Origin: Planctomycetota bacterium
GTDB lineage: Bacteria > Planctomycetota > Phycisphaerae > FEN-1346
Reading direction: 5' to 3'
Assembly (NCBI GenBank): GCA_026387055.1
Contig: JAPLML010000443.1
Span: forward strand, 1-14,561
DNA length: 14,561 nt
Both the position numbers and the translations under genes were made by a program. The notes beneath the pieces are model-generated. The model was not told the origin of the DNA. It ran no database searches and was given only the letters and a program-made list of their open reading frames with translations. Position 1 is the stretch's first letter, and each line of letters starts with the position of its first letter. Shown one piece after another: positions 7,469-12,369 of this stretch.

Positions 7469-7496
7469 TTCACAAGGAACCGCTGCATGATATACT
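7469..7496 (+). promoter_or_regulatory. Sigma70-like promoter for the esterase
   Basis: TTCACA (7469-7474), a 16-nt spacer, then TATACT (7491-7496); each hexamer matches five of six consensus bases. Transcription would start near 7503, directly at the AGGGG that precedes the ATG at 7513, so the leader is very short or translation starts at a later ATG. Confidence 0.55.
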
Positions 7497-7512
7497 GCAC
7501 AAGGGGCTAACG

Positions 7513-9126
7513 ATGCTTCGAGGATGGACAATGGGGGCGATGCGCTGTCACGGCTTCATTGCGGGGTACCATGCGTTCGCGCCGTTGCGAAAGCATGGCA
7601 CCCGTCGATCTCAGCTTTGCGGAGCACTGGCGCTTACGTTCGTGGCGCTCGCCATGTTGGGCGTCTCCGCCCCGGCCGCCCCGCCCGCCGCCGCGCCGCC
7701 CGCCGTGGCCTGGAAGCACTACATCGTCCAGTCGCCCTCGACCGACAAGATCGAGCGGTTCTGGGTCGGCCACGCCGCCGCCCTCAAACCCGACGGCAAG
7801 TACCCCGTCATCTACTTCCTCCCCGGCCTCCTGGACGATGAGAACAACTGGAAGGCCCCCCTGGAGCCCCACCTGGCCAAGGCCGAGATCATCGCGGTCT
7901 GCCCGGCCGTCGGCGGGGCCACGTGGTTCATGAATTCCCCAGCCCACCCCTGGATGCGGTGGGGCGATTTCCTGACCGACGACCTCCGCTCCTTCGTCGA
8001 GTCGCACTACCCCGCCTCCCGAGAGAAAGGCCAGCGAGGCATCGTCGGCATCTCCTCCGGAGGCCATGCGGCGTTCTACCATGCGGTCAAGCGCCCCGAC
8101 CTTTACGGCAGCGTCAGCATTCTCTCCGGGGCCATGGACCTCCGCGGATACGCCGGCACCAACGGCCTGGAGTACTGGCTTGGCCCGAAGAACCCCAAGA
8201 CCGTCTCGCTCTACGCCGAGCGATCCTGCGTCCTCCTGGCCGAGAACCTCGAAGCCCCGCCCCCCTGGGGCCTCTTCCTCGACGTGGGCGACAAGGACGC
8301 GGCTCTCGCCCAGATGCAGCCCCTGCGAAATGCCCTCGACGCCAAGGCCGCCACCTACAGGTGGAACCTCGGCTCAGGCGGCCACAACTGGACCTATTGG
8401 ACCGAACGCACCCCCGATCACCTGGCCTGGCACGCCGAGCAGTTCGCCCAGAACCGCCGCGATTCCCGCTACACCAACGTGCCGACCACCCAGGGCGCCG
8501 AACTCAAGGTCCTCGACGGATACCCCACTGTCGCCCTCTCCGACGAGGCCGTCACCCGCCTTCAGGCCCCGTGGGACACCAAGAAGAAGCTCACCAACGT
8601 GCCGTTGACCGGCCTGCCGCTCGCCGGGGCGCCCCTCTCCGCCGCCGACGTGAAGTACAAGGAGGCCAAGCTCACCGCCGCCCTGGCCGTCAAGGACCAC
8701 CAGCCCGGCCTCCACGTCTACCGCCTTACGCTCACCACCGCAGTGCCGCTGCCCAAGGGGGGAACGATGACCCTCCTGGTTACGCTGCGGAACGGGCGCA
8801 ACAGCGTGATCTACTCCCTTCCCGCCGCCGACCTTCTCGTTCCGGCGGGCGAGGCCGACCGCAAGGTGGACGTGCGGGCACGTTTCGCGGTCGAGATGAG
8901 ACAGCCCGACCCCATTCGCGGCGGCATTGTCGCGGGCCTCCAGGTCCTCGATGCCGCCGGTCGGCCCGCCGGCAGACCGTTGGTCGCCCGGGCCGCCCCC
9001 GGCACCTCCCTCGTCGAGCGCTGGCCCCTGGCCCCCCAGATGCAGGCCGAATGGACGCTCACCCTCTCCGGCAGCACCGCCCTCCCCATGGCCGCCATCC
9101 AGGATGCTCGACTGACGAAGGAATAG
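7513..9126 (+). CDS. Secreted alpha/beta-hydrolase esterase (esterase D / CE1-like) with C-terminal extension
   Basis: A 537-residue exported hydrolase. The N-terminus carries a hydrophobic signal segment (about 35-55, ending SAPAAPPAA) after a long basic stretch, so the true start may be an internal ATG such as codon 7 or 10. Residues about 67-315 form a putative-esterase domain: YPVIYFLPGLLDDENNW (97-113), the nucleophile elbow GISSG (S181), an acidic residue in LFLDVGDKD (D257 or D260) and the histidine in GSGGHNWTYW (H291). This matches the triad order of feruloyl and acetyl-xylan esterases of family CE1 and of S-formylglutathione hydrolase-like proteins. Residues about 320-537 look all-beta and may be an adhesion or carbohydrate-binding part; I do not recognise them. 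AGGGG lies 6 nt before the ATG at 7513. A role in plant or algal polysaccharide breakdown is likely but not proven. Confidence 0.88.
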   Translation: MLRGWTMGAMRCHGFIAGYHAFAPLRKHGTRRSQLCGALALTFVALAMLGVSAPAAPPAAAPPAVAWKHYIVQSPSTDKIERFWVGHAAALKPDGKYPVIYFLPGLLDDENNWKAPLEPHLAKAEIIAVCPAVGGATWFMNSPAHPWMRWGDFLTDDLRSFVESHYPASREKGQRGIVGISSGGHAAFYHAVKRPDLYGSVSILSGAMDLRGYAGTNGLEYWLGPKNPKTVSLYAERSCVLLAENLEAPPPWGLFLDVGDKDAALAQMQPLRNALDAKAATYRWNLGSGGHNWTYWTERTPDHLAWHAEQFAQNRRDSRYTNVPTTQGAELKVLDGYPTVALSDEAVTRLQAPWDTKKKLTNVPLTGLPLAGAPLSAADVKYKEAKLTAALAVKDHQPGLHVYRLTLTTAVPLPKGGTMTLLVTLRNGRNSVIYSLPAADLLVPAGEADRKVDVRARFAVEMRQPDPIRGGIVAGLQVLDAAGRPAGRPLVARAAPGTSLVERWPLAPQMQAEWTLTLSGSTALPMAAIQDARLTKE

Positions 9127-9132
9127 CACGAC

Positions 9133-9207
9133 AGTTCAAAGTTCCACGTTCAAGGTTCCAGGTTGAAAAGGAGGTTCAAGGTTCCAGGTTCCAAGTTCCA
9201 GGTTGAA
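9133..9207. repeat. Heptanucleotide tandem array, RGTTCMA type
   Basis: Ten degenerate 7-mers follow each other: AGTTCAA, AGTTCCA, CGTTCAA, GGTTCCA, GGTTGAA, a 5-nt break (AAGGA), then GGTTCAA, GGTTCCA, GGTTCCA, AGTTCCA, GGTTGAA. The array starts 7 bp after the esterase stop. The phase of seven is exact outside the break. No function is evident. Confidence 0.85.
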
Positions 9208-9279
9208 AGGTAAAGGCAAGGGCGTTCTTGGCATCCTTTGCGCTTCAGATCTTTGCCTTTGCTGTTGCTGATGCCGTTC

Positions 9280-9314
9280 ATTCCGCATTTCGCATTCCGC
9301 ATTTCGCACTTGGC
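9280..9314. repeat. Heptanucleotide tandem array, GCGRART type (read on the minus strand)
   Basis: Five 7-mers, ATTCCGC, ATTTCGC, ATTCCGC, ATTTCGC, ACTTGGC. On the minus strand they read GCCAAGT, GCGAAAT, GCGGAAT, GCGAAAT, GCGGAAT and are followed by GAACGGC. The same array occurs at 14213-14268 in the opposite orientation. Confidence 0.85.
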
Positions 9315-9317
9315 CGT

Positions 9318-9584
9318 ACGTAAGTCATCCTGCAAAAACGCGACTTACGTCTTTCGACCCCCAAAAACCCCCCTTTTGGGCCCTAAGTTATCCACAAAAT
9401 GGCCTTGGCGCTAGCGCCAGGGCAGGTCGACCCCAAAAATGTTAAGATGGGCTAGACGAAATTTGACGCCTTTTTCGTTTTTGCGCGCGCAGACCACCCC
9501 CCTTTTGCTGTTTTTGATCGAAACACGCGCGATTTTGAAAGGTGCCCGTTGACGTAAGTCACATTTCAGAAATGAGACTTACGT
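9318..9584. other. 267-bp non-coding element bounded by two copies of the same inverted repeat
   Basis: ACGTAAGTC-N15-GACTTACGT occurs at both ends (9318-9350 and 9552-9584) with identical 15-nt spacing. The right copy has a further internal stem, CATTT-CAG-AAATG. Between them the sequence is richer in A and T runs than the genes around it. It contains CCCAAAA/TTTTGGG (9360-9380), TAAGTTATCC (9384-9393, a degenerate third copy of TAAGTCATCC at 9321-9330), and a 14-bp perfect palindrome TGGCGCTAGCGCCA (9406-9419). No reading frame looks coding. It could be a mobile non-coding unit, a structured RNA or a protein-binding region. Confidence 0.6.
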
Positions 9585-9693
9585 TCACGCCGTGAAACAT
9601 TTCACAGGCCCATGGCGCCAACGGCCATCATCGTTACGGCGGTAACAGGGACCGGGAAAGGCATTGTGGGAGCTTTCGTAAATTGACGGACCC

Positions 9694-9768
9694 GCCCCAA
9701 CGGGGCGGCGGATTGTAGCCACGGGTGAAGCACCGGCCGCTGCACGGCGGGCGGTGCGCAACCCGTGG
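9694..9768 (+). repeat. Bipartite REP-like unit, GTAG type, long second hairpin
   Basis: GCCCC-AAC-GGGGC (9694-9706), an 8-nt linker (GGCGGATT), GTAG (9715-9718), then CCACGGGT (9719-9726) pairing with ACCCGTGG (9761-9768) across 34 nt that contain a nested stem CACCG/CGGTG (9731-9735, 9752-9756). The unit at 10065-10139 has the same dimensions on the other strand. Confidence 0.8.
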
Positions 9769-9792
9769 GAGCGTTCGTGAATTGACGGACCC

Positions 9793-9819
9793 GCCCCAAC
9801 GAGGCGGCGGATTGTAGCC
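9793..9819 (+). repeat. REP-like unit interrupted after GTAGCC at the transposase junction
   Basis: GCCCC-AAC-GAGGC (9793-9805, one stem change), the linker GGCGGATT and GTAG (9814-9817) are present, but the second hairpin is missing. The sequence passes directly into transposase codons read from the opposite strand. Confidence 0.75.
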
Positions 9820-9969
9820 GCCGATGTCGTAGAGCACGCCCTTCTCGGCCCGGACGATGCCGCCGATATACGGATACAGGCGCTCAGCGACTTCGGATTG
9901 GATCCACTGCTCCCGATGCTTGGTGCTGAATACGACGTGCAGGAGAATCTGAGAGTAGGTGCCGGGCAT
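9817..9969 (-). pseudogene. 5' stub of an IS200-like / REP-associated (RAYT) Y1 transposase
   Basis: From the ATG at 9969 the first 51 codons read like the start of an IS200/TnpA-REP transposase: MPGTYSQILLHVVFSTKHRE, then ERLYPYIGGIVRAEKGVLYDIGG. At the point where relatives continue with the HUH motif (usually EDHVHLL-like) the frame instead enters the repeat, reading YNPPPRWGGSVN twice, and stops at 9634. Both the metal-binding histidine pair and the catalytic tyrosine are therefore lost, and I do not find the missing 3' part in the window. RAYT proteins are single-strand HUH transposases thought to spread REP palindromes, so the surrounding repeats make sense as their products. The stub cannot be active; an intact copy would have to be elsewhere in the genome. 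Confidence 0.8.
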
Positions 9970-9999
9970 AGGCGTCCTTTCGTCGCTCCGGGAATCTCC

Positions 10000-10018
10000 T
10001 TCGCCCCGCCGGGGCGAA
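10000..10018. repeat. Single GCCCC-type hairpin next to the transposase start
   Basis: TTCGCCCC (10000-10007) and GGGGCGAA (10011-10018) form a perfect 8-bp stem with loop GCC. It lies about 30 bp upstream of the transposase ATG on the minus strand. The core equals the first hairpin of the bipartite units; no GTAG or second hairpin follows directly. Confidence 0.65.
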
Positions 10019-10064
10019 AAACGGGAAAAAAAGGGGCCGGGGACCCTTTTCCCTCATCCGCTTT

Positions 10065-10139
10065 CCACGGGTTCCGCGTCGGGCCGCGGAGCGGCCCCGG
10101 CGCTCCACCCGTGGCTACAATCCGCCGCCCCGTTGGGGC
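10065..10139 (-). repeat. Bipartite REP-like unit, GTAG type, long second hairpin, reverse orientation
   Basis: Read on the minus strand: GCCCC-AAC-GGGGC (10139-10127), the same 8-nt linker GGCGGATT, GTAG (10118-10115), then CCACGGGT (10114-10107) pairing with ACCCGTGG (10072-10065) across 34 nt. The 34-nt insert shares its start (GRAGCRCCGG) with the unit at 9694-9768 but differs in the middle, where it holds GGCCGC-TCC-GCGGCC. Confidence 0.8.
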
Positions 10140-10178
10140 GAAAGATGGCAACGCCCTGTTGACGGAGAACCCCGTGGT

Positions 10179-10312
10179 TCAGAGGCCCGCGTTGCCGTCC
10201 TCGATCTTCATCGCCGCCGCGAGCGCAAGGGCTTTGCGGAGGATGCTCGTTCCGTACCGCCGGGCGAGTTGAAGGACTTCACGCGCGCCTTGCTCGGTCC
10301 AATCGCCGCGTT
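10179..10312 (-). pseudogene. Possible 3' remnant of an unrecognised gene
   Basis: Between two REP-like units the minus strand reads GDWTEQGAREVLQLARRYGT and then SILRKALALAAAMKIEDGNA-GL before a stop at 10179. The segment has helical, protein-like character and GC-rich third positions, unlike the repeats on either side. It starts abruptly at the palindrome ending at 10313, with no start codon of its own outside repeat sequence. I do not recognise the family. It may be a real C-terminus cut off by repeat insertion, or chance. Confidence 0.3.
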
Positions 10313-10358
10313 CCCACGGCTTGCGCCGTGGGCTACCGTCTTTCGCCCCGTCCGGGGC
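10313..10358 (-). repeat. Bipartite REP-like unit, GTAG type, reverse orientation
   Basis: On the minus strand: GCCCC-GGAC-GGGGC (10358-10345), the 8-nt linker GAAAGACG, GTAG (10336-10333), then CCCACGGC-GCAA-GCCGTGGG (10332-10313). It is the closest relative of the unit at 6082-6125, with the same loop GCAA. Confidence 0.8.
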
Positions 10359-10387
10359 TGAGGTCAACAGGTCGGGCCTTTCCTTCC

Positions 10388-10435
10388 GCCCCGCGAGGGG
10401 CAACTGTTCTCTAGCCACGGGTTTTGAACCCGTGG
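10388..10435 (+). repeat. Bipartite REP-like unit, CTAG type
   Basis: GCCCC-GCGA-GGGGC (10388-10401), the 9-nt linker AACTGTTCT, CTAG (10411-10414), then CCACGGGTT-TTG-AACCCGTGG (10415-10435), a perfect 9-bp stem. The linker end TGTTCT and the CTAG guide are shared with the unit at 10561-10607. Confidence 0.8.
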
Positions 10436-10474
10436 ACCGCCGCCCGCGCCGCCTTCTCTTCTTCTCTTGTCCAA

Positions 10475-10521
10475 GCCCCGGCGGGGCGCCTGAACGCCGT
10501 CCAATCGCCCCTCAAAGGGGC
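10475..10521. repeat. Two single GCCCC-type hairpins
   Basis: GCCCC-GGC-GGGGC at 10475-10487 and GCCCC-TCAAA-GGGGC at 10507-10521. They match the first hairpin of the bipartite units but lack a nearby guide and second hairpin, so they may be worn or partial copies. Confidence 0.5.
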
Positions 10522-10560
10522 TCGGGGATAAGGAAACAAGGGTGGTCCGCCGCTCGCCTT

Positions 10561-10607
10561 CCACGGGTTGAAACCCGTGGCTAGAGAACATCCGTGCCTT
10601 GTGGCAC
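10561..10607 (-). repeat. Bipartite REP-like unit, CTAG type, reverse orientation
   Basis: On the minus strand: GTGCC-ACAA-GGCAC (10607-10594), the 9-nt linker GGATGTTCT, CTAG (10584-10581), then CCACGGGTT-TC-AACCCGTGG (10580-10561). The first hairpin has a different stem (GTGCC in place of GCCCC) but keeps its length and place. Confidence 0.8.
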
Positions 10608-10804
10608 GAACGGGCAACGGGAAGCGGCAAACCGGACAGGGCGCCCCATCATGGCCCGGCACGGGCAGGTCTTGCCGCCTGTTCCTGCGCCCGGTAGGAA
10701 CACGTTGTGCAGGATCGTGCTATTGAGTATTGCGGCCCCGGAGCTTCCGCAAGATGCTTGAGACGCTGAGGTACCATTGGGGCACACCCAAAATCTTCAA
10801 ATCC

Positions 10805-11698
10805 TCATGGCTTGTTCAGAATCCCCTCGCGCTCGAGAACTCGCCGTATCTCCTCAGACACTGCCATGATGGTGCCCTTCGGAAAGCGGATTTGGCCAAG
10901 GCCGTGGATATTGGAGAACTCCTGGCACCCTTCCTCCAACAAGATGGTGGCTCTCTCGAAGCCATAGCGTCCTTGGAAAAGGCCAGCCTCATGGATGACG
11001 TTTTGACGAGCTCGTTTGGTGCCGTCAGGGGCCTCGTCTTCTGCGGTCATCACCAAGAAGGCAAAGCAGCATCTGTCCAGCATTTCCAGTAAACGTTCCT
11101 TGTTGGACACACCTGCTGCTGGCTCGCGGTTGAATTCCTCGTACTTAAGGCCAAGGCGGTCGACGAGGAGGTCCTTCAGATCTTTCCAAACGGATGATTG
11201 GCCGTGTCCGATGAAGATCGGACCTTCGGTGCGGACATTCTCGGATTCTTCGGAAATCAGGGTAGCGTCCCCAGTTGGCGGGCTTTCCCGCGTGTCGCCC
11301 TCGCTTGCTGGCGCAGCCTTTGGGATCGGGGCCGCTTGTTCCCCTTCCGGCATCTCGGCCTGCCAGTTTTTGGCGCGGTCGTAGAGGCGGGCCAAGTCCT
11401 CGTAGAGCCCGTCAAAGAAACGCGGGCCATCCGTAAAAGAGTACGCTTGCTCGCAAGTCTCCTTCACCTGTCGAACGGTGGTGTCAAAGCGCACCGCCTG
11501 CGCGCGCAACAGGCCCTCGGCGGCCACCAAGTCAAAGACCAGGCCCGGCCCCTTCGGCCCCTCCGCGCCGCAGTCCTCACGAAAGAGCGTCAGAAGTATT
11601 CGCCCGGCCGCCGGGTCGGCAACTTTGAAGAAGGCCGCAGGGGCACCATACTCATTGCGCTGCTTGCCGGGAAAGCGGACTGTCAGAAAGTGCGACAT
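10805..11698 (-). CDS. TIR-like nucleotide-binding protein (PF10137 type) with unknown N-terminal domain; candidate defence effector
   Basis: A 297-residue protein. The C-terminal half (about 160-275) is a TIR-like domain of the kind once called predicted nucleotide-binding and now linked to CAP12/STING-type effectors. It shows IFIGHGQSSVWKDLKDLL (161-178), REPAAGVSNKERLLEML (191-207), FAFLVMTAEDE (212-222) and RARQNVIHEAGLFQGRYG (229-246), with E237 in the place of the catalytic glutamate of NAD-cleaving TIRs. Known relatives degrade NAD+ during phage infection. Residues 1-110 form a separate domain I do not recognise, joined by an acidic, Pro/Ser-rich linker (about 113-158). GGAAAGG lies just before the ATG at 11698 but inside an inverted repeat. 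Base composition is less GC-rich than the glycan genes, suggesting transfer. The small membrane-protein gene lies 132 bp upstream on the same strand. The TIR call is firm, the defence role inferred. Confidence 0.85.
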   Translation of the reverse strand: MSHFLTVRFPGKQRNEYGAPAAFFKVADPAAGRILLTLFREDCGAEGPKGPGLVFDLVAAEGLLRAQAVRFDTTVRQVKETCEQAYSFTDGPRFFDGLYEDLARLYDRAKNWQAEMPEGEQAAPIPKAAPASEGDTRESPPTGDATLISEESENVRTEGPIFIGHGQSSVWKDLKDLLVDRLGLKYEEFNREPAAGVSNKERLLEMLDRCCFAFLVMTAEDEAPDGTKRARQNVIHEAGLFQGRYGFERATILLEEGCQEFSNIHGLGQIRFPKGTIMAVSEEIRRVLEREGILNKP

Positions 11699-11701
11699 GG
11701 C

Positions 11702-11779
11702 CTTTCCTTTCGGTGTCGGGCCGGTCGGCCGTGAAGCGACGCCGAAAGGAAAGCAACCCGTCGCCTCACGGCCCGACCG
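11702..11779 (-). promoter_or_regulatory. Overlapping inverted repeats in the TIR-gene leader, one covering its ribosome-binding site
   Basis: On the minus strand three segments can pair in two partly exclusive ways. Segment 3 (11718-11702), which holds the AAAGGAAAG ribosome-binding site, pairs with segment 2 (11753-11737) at 16 of 17 positions. Segment 1 (11779-11759) pairs with 11741-11722 over about 20 bp with one bulge and one wobble. The two stems share 11737-11741. This resembles an attenuation or translation switch, though a decayed palindromic repeat could look the same. Confidence 0.5.
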
Positions 11780-11782
11780 CTT

Positions 11783-11800
11783 GGCCGCCCGTCGGCGGCC
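11783..11800. repeat. 7-bp GC-rich hairpin downstream of the small membrane-protein gene
   Basis: GGCCGCC (11783-11789) and GGCGGCC (11794-11800) form a perfect stem with loop CGTC, about 30 nt after the stop of the small membrane-protein gene. No T-run follows on the minus strand, so it is at best a weak terminator or processing site. Confidence 0.4.
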
Positions 11801-11830
11801 GTCCCGTTTGGTCTTAGATTACCACGTTCG

Positions 11831-12067
11831 CTATAGCCCCCAGACCAACCATAACACGAGAAGAACAAGTAAAGGGAAAGCCACGAGTCCACATATAACC
11901 AGAAGCGTAACGACAAACATCATGTGGATGACGCGGTGTAATCGGAGGTTCCGTTCGCGCCGTTCACGCCGCTTGGCTTCGAGAACCGACTTCAGACGCT
12001 CCGCAACCTCGCGGTCCTGTTCTCGCGCAATGTCCAACTCCAACTTTTCCAGATCTTTCTTCCACAT
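11831..12067 (-). CDS. Small coiled-coil / single-pass membrane protein
   Basis: A 78-residue protein. Residues 1-45 are strongly charged and heptad-like (KKDLEKLELDIAREQDREVA, then ERLKSVLEAKRRERRE), fitting a short coiled coil. Residues about 48-78 are hydrophobic (MMFVVTLLVICGLVAFPLLV, then LLVLWLVWGL), one membrane helix or a hairpin near the C-terminus. A near-perfect AAGGAGG lies 7 nt before the ATG, and a promoter with an extended -10 lies 35-60 bp upstream, so the gene is very likely real despite its size. I do not recognise a family. It is 132 bp upstream of the TIR-like gene on the same strand. Small membrane proteins often accompany defence effectors, but a partnership is only a guess. 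Confidence 0.75.
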   Translation of the reverse strand: MWKKDLEKLELDIAREQDREVAERLKSVLEAKRRERRERNLRLHRVIHMMFVVTLLVICGLVAFPLLVLLVLWLVWGL

Positions 12068-12101
12068 CTCTCAGCCTCCTTCCCACATGCCGCGTGCTGT
12101 C

Positions 12102-12129
12102 AGTATACCACAAGATGTGCGCAAAACAA
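12102..12129 (-). promoter_or_regulatory. Promoter of the small membrane-protein gene (extended -10)
   Basis: On the minus strand TTGTTT (12124-12129), a 16-nt spacer, then TATACT (12102-12107) preceded by TGG, an extended -10 motif. It is placed correctly for the ATG at 12067 and may also serve the TIR gene. Confidence 0.55.
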
Positions 12130-12177
12130 ACGGGCATGGGCGAGATCGGCGACATGCTGCTCCCATCCACAAGGCGT

Positions 12178-12206
12178 TTGCCTCGCCACGGTTTGTGATG
12201 TATAGT
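12178..12206 (+). promoter_or_regulatory. Promoter of the PEP-CTERM gene
   Basis: TTGCCT (12178-12183), a 17-nt spacer and TATAGT (12201-12206), four and five of six consensus matches. Transcription would begin near 12213 and give a leader of about 157 nt. Confidence 0.5.
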
Positions 12207-12300
12207 TGCTGTTGCGGGAGGCCGCGGGGTCAAGTTGCTCGCGGGGGGTGAGTGATGCTGCGCGGGTTTAGCAGCGACAGCCTGAGTGTATTCGTCGGGG

Positions 12301-12334
12301 GATTTCCGGGGGAGAACCGGAGATCGCCCTTTTT
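12301..12334 (+). terminator. Terminator-like hairpin in the PEP-CTERM gene leader (possible attenuator)
   Basis: GATTTCCGG (12301-12309) pairs with CCGGAGATC (12317-12325) over nine base pairs, one of them a G-U, with a 7-nt loop. GCCC and a run of five T follow. It lies between the plus-strand promoter and the ATG at 12370, so it could end transcription before the gene, or be read through under control. Confidence 0.45.
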
Positions 12335-12369
12335 CCTTGGTCACGCATGGCATGGAAAGGGGAAGGGCA

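Larger units (their letters stand above)
7194..7512. other. Divergent intergenic region between the UbiA-like gene and the esterase
   Basis: This 319-bp gap holds a hairpin next to the UbiA-like start (7200-7225) and one promoter-like sequence for each direction (7336-7364 minus, 7469-7496 plus). A short direct repeat, CGTTACSTTATSG, occurs at 7330-7342 and 7370-7382, around the minus-strand promoter, and could be an operator. Nothing else is evident. Confidence 0.6.
9667..9819. repeat. 53-bp direct repeat with 99-bp period
   Basis: Bases 9668-9720 recur at 9767-9819 with three substitutions (GGGAGCTTTCGTAAATTGAC against GGGAGCGTTCGTGAATTGAC, and one change in the GCCCC hairpin). Each copy includes the lead GAGCKTTCGTRAATTGACGG, the GCCCC-AAC-GRGGC hairpin, the 8-nt linker and GTAGCC. 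The second copy ends where transposase sequence begins. Confidence 0.85.
9585..10804. other. Repeat island of REP-like palindromes without an intact gene
   Basis: About 1.2 kb between the 9318-9584 element and the TIR gene. It holds at least six bipartite or single REP-like palindromes in both orientations, a tandem duplication, a transposase stub and a possible gene remnant, each listed separately. From 10608 to 10804 I see no repeat, promoter or convincing coding sequence. Confidence 0.75.
12068..12369. other. Divergent intergenic region before the PEP-CTERM gene
   Basis: The 302-bp gap holds back-to-back promoters (12102-12129 minus, 12178-12206 plus) and, in the plus-strand leader, a small stem GCTGC/GCAGC (12257-12261, 12271-12275) and a terminator-like hairpin (12301-12334). 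No other gene is evident. Confidence 0.6.

Noticed and set aside
7507..8082. Minus-strand frame of 191 codons inside the esterase
   Set aside because: It is antisense to the signal peptide and catalytic domain of the esterase and shows Gly-rich shadow composition.
9150..9335. Small minus-strand frame of 61 codons
   Set aside because: It is translated from the two heptamer arrays (giving repeats such as NLEPGTLN) and has no credible start region.
9387..9395. TTATCCACA, a perfect DnaA-box sequence
   Set aside because: Only one copy is seen, with no cluster, no dnaA or dnaN nearby and no clear unwinding region. It also falls inside a degenerate copy of the TAAGTCATCC repeat, so it is probably incidental.
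9634..9816. C-terminal continuation of the transposase frame
   Set aside because: It encodes only repeat sequence (YNPPPRWGGSVN twice) and is not part of the original protein.
9667..9819. Direct repeats resembling a short CRISPR array
   Set aside because: There are only two copies, the repeat is itself hairpin-containing REP sequence, the interval between them is a hairpin rather than a unique spacer, and no cas gene is present.
10581..10787. Minus-strand frame of 68 codons beside the TIR gene
   Set aside because: It overlaps a REP-like unit, has no recognised domain and no ribosome-binding site.
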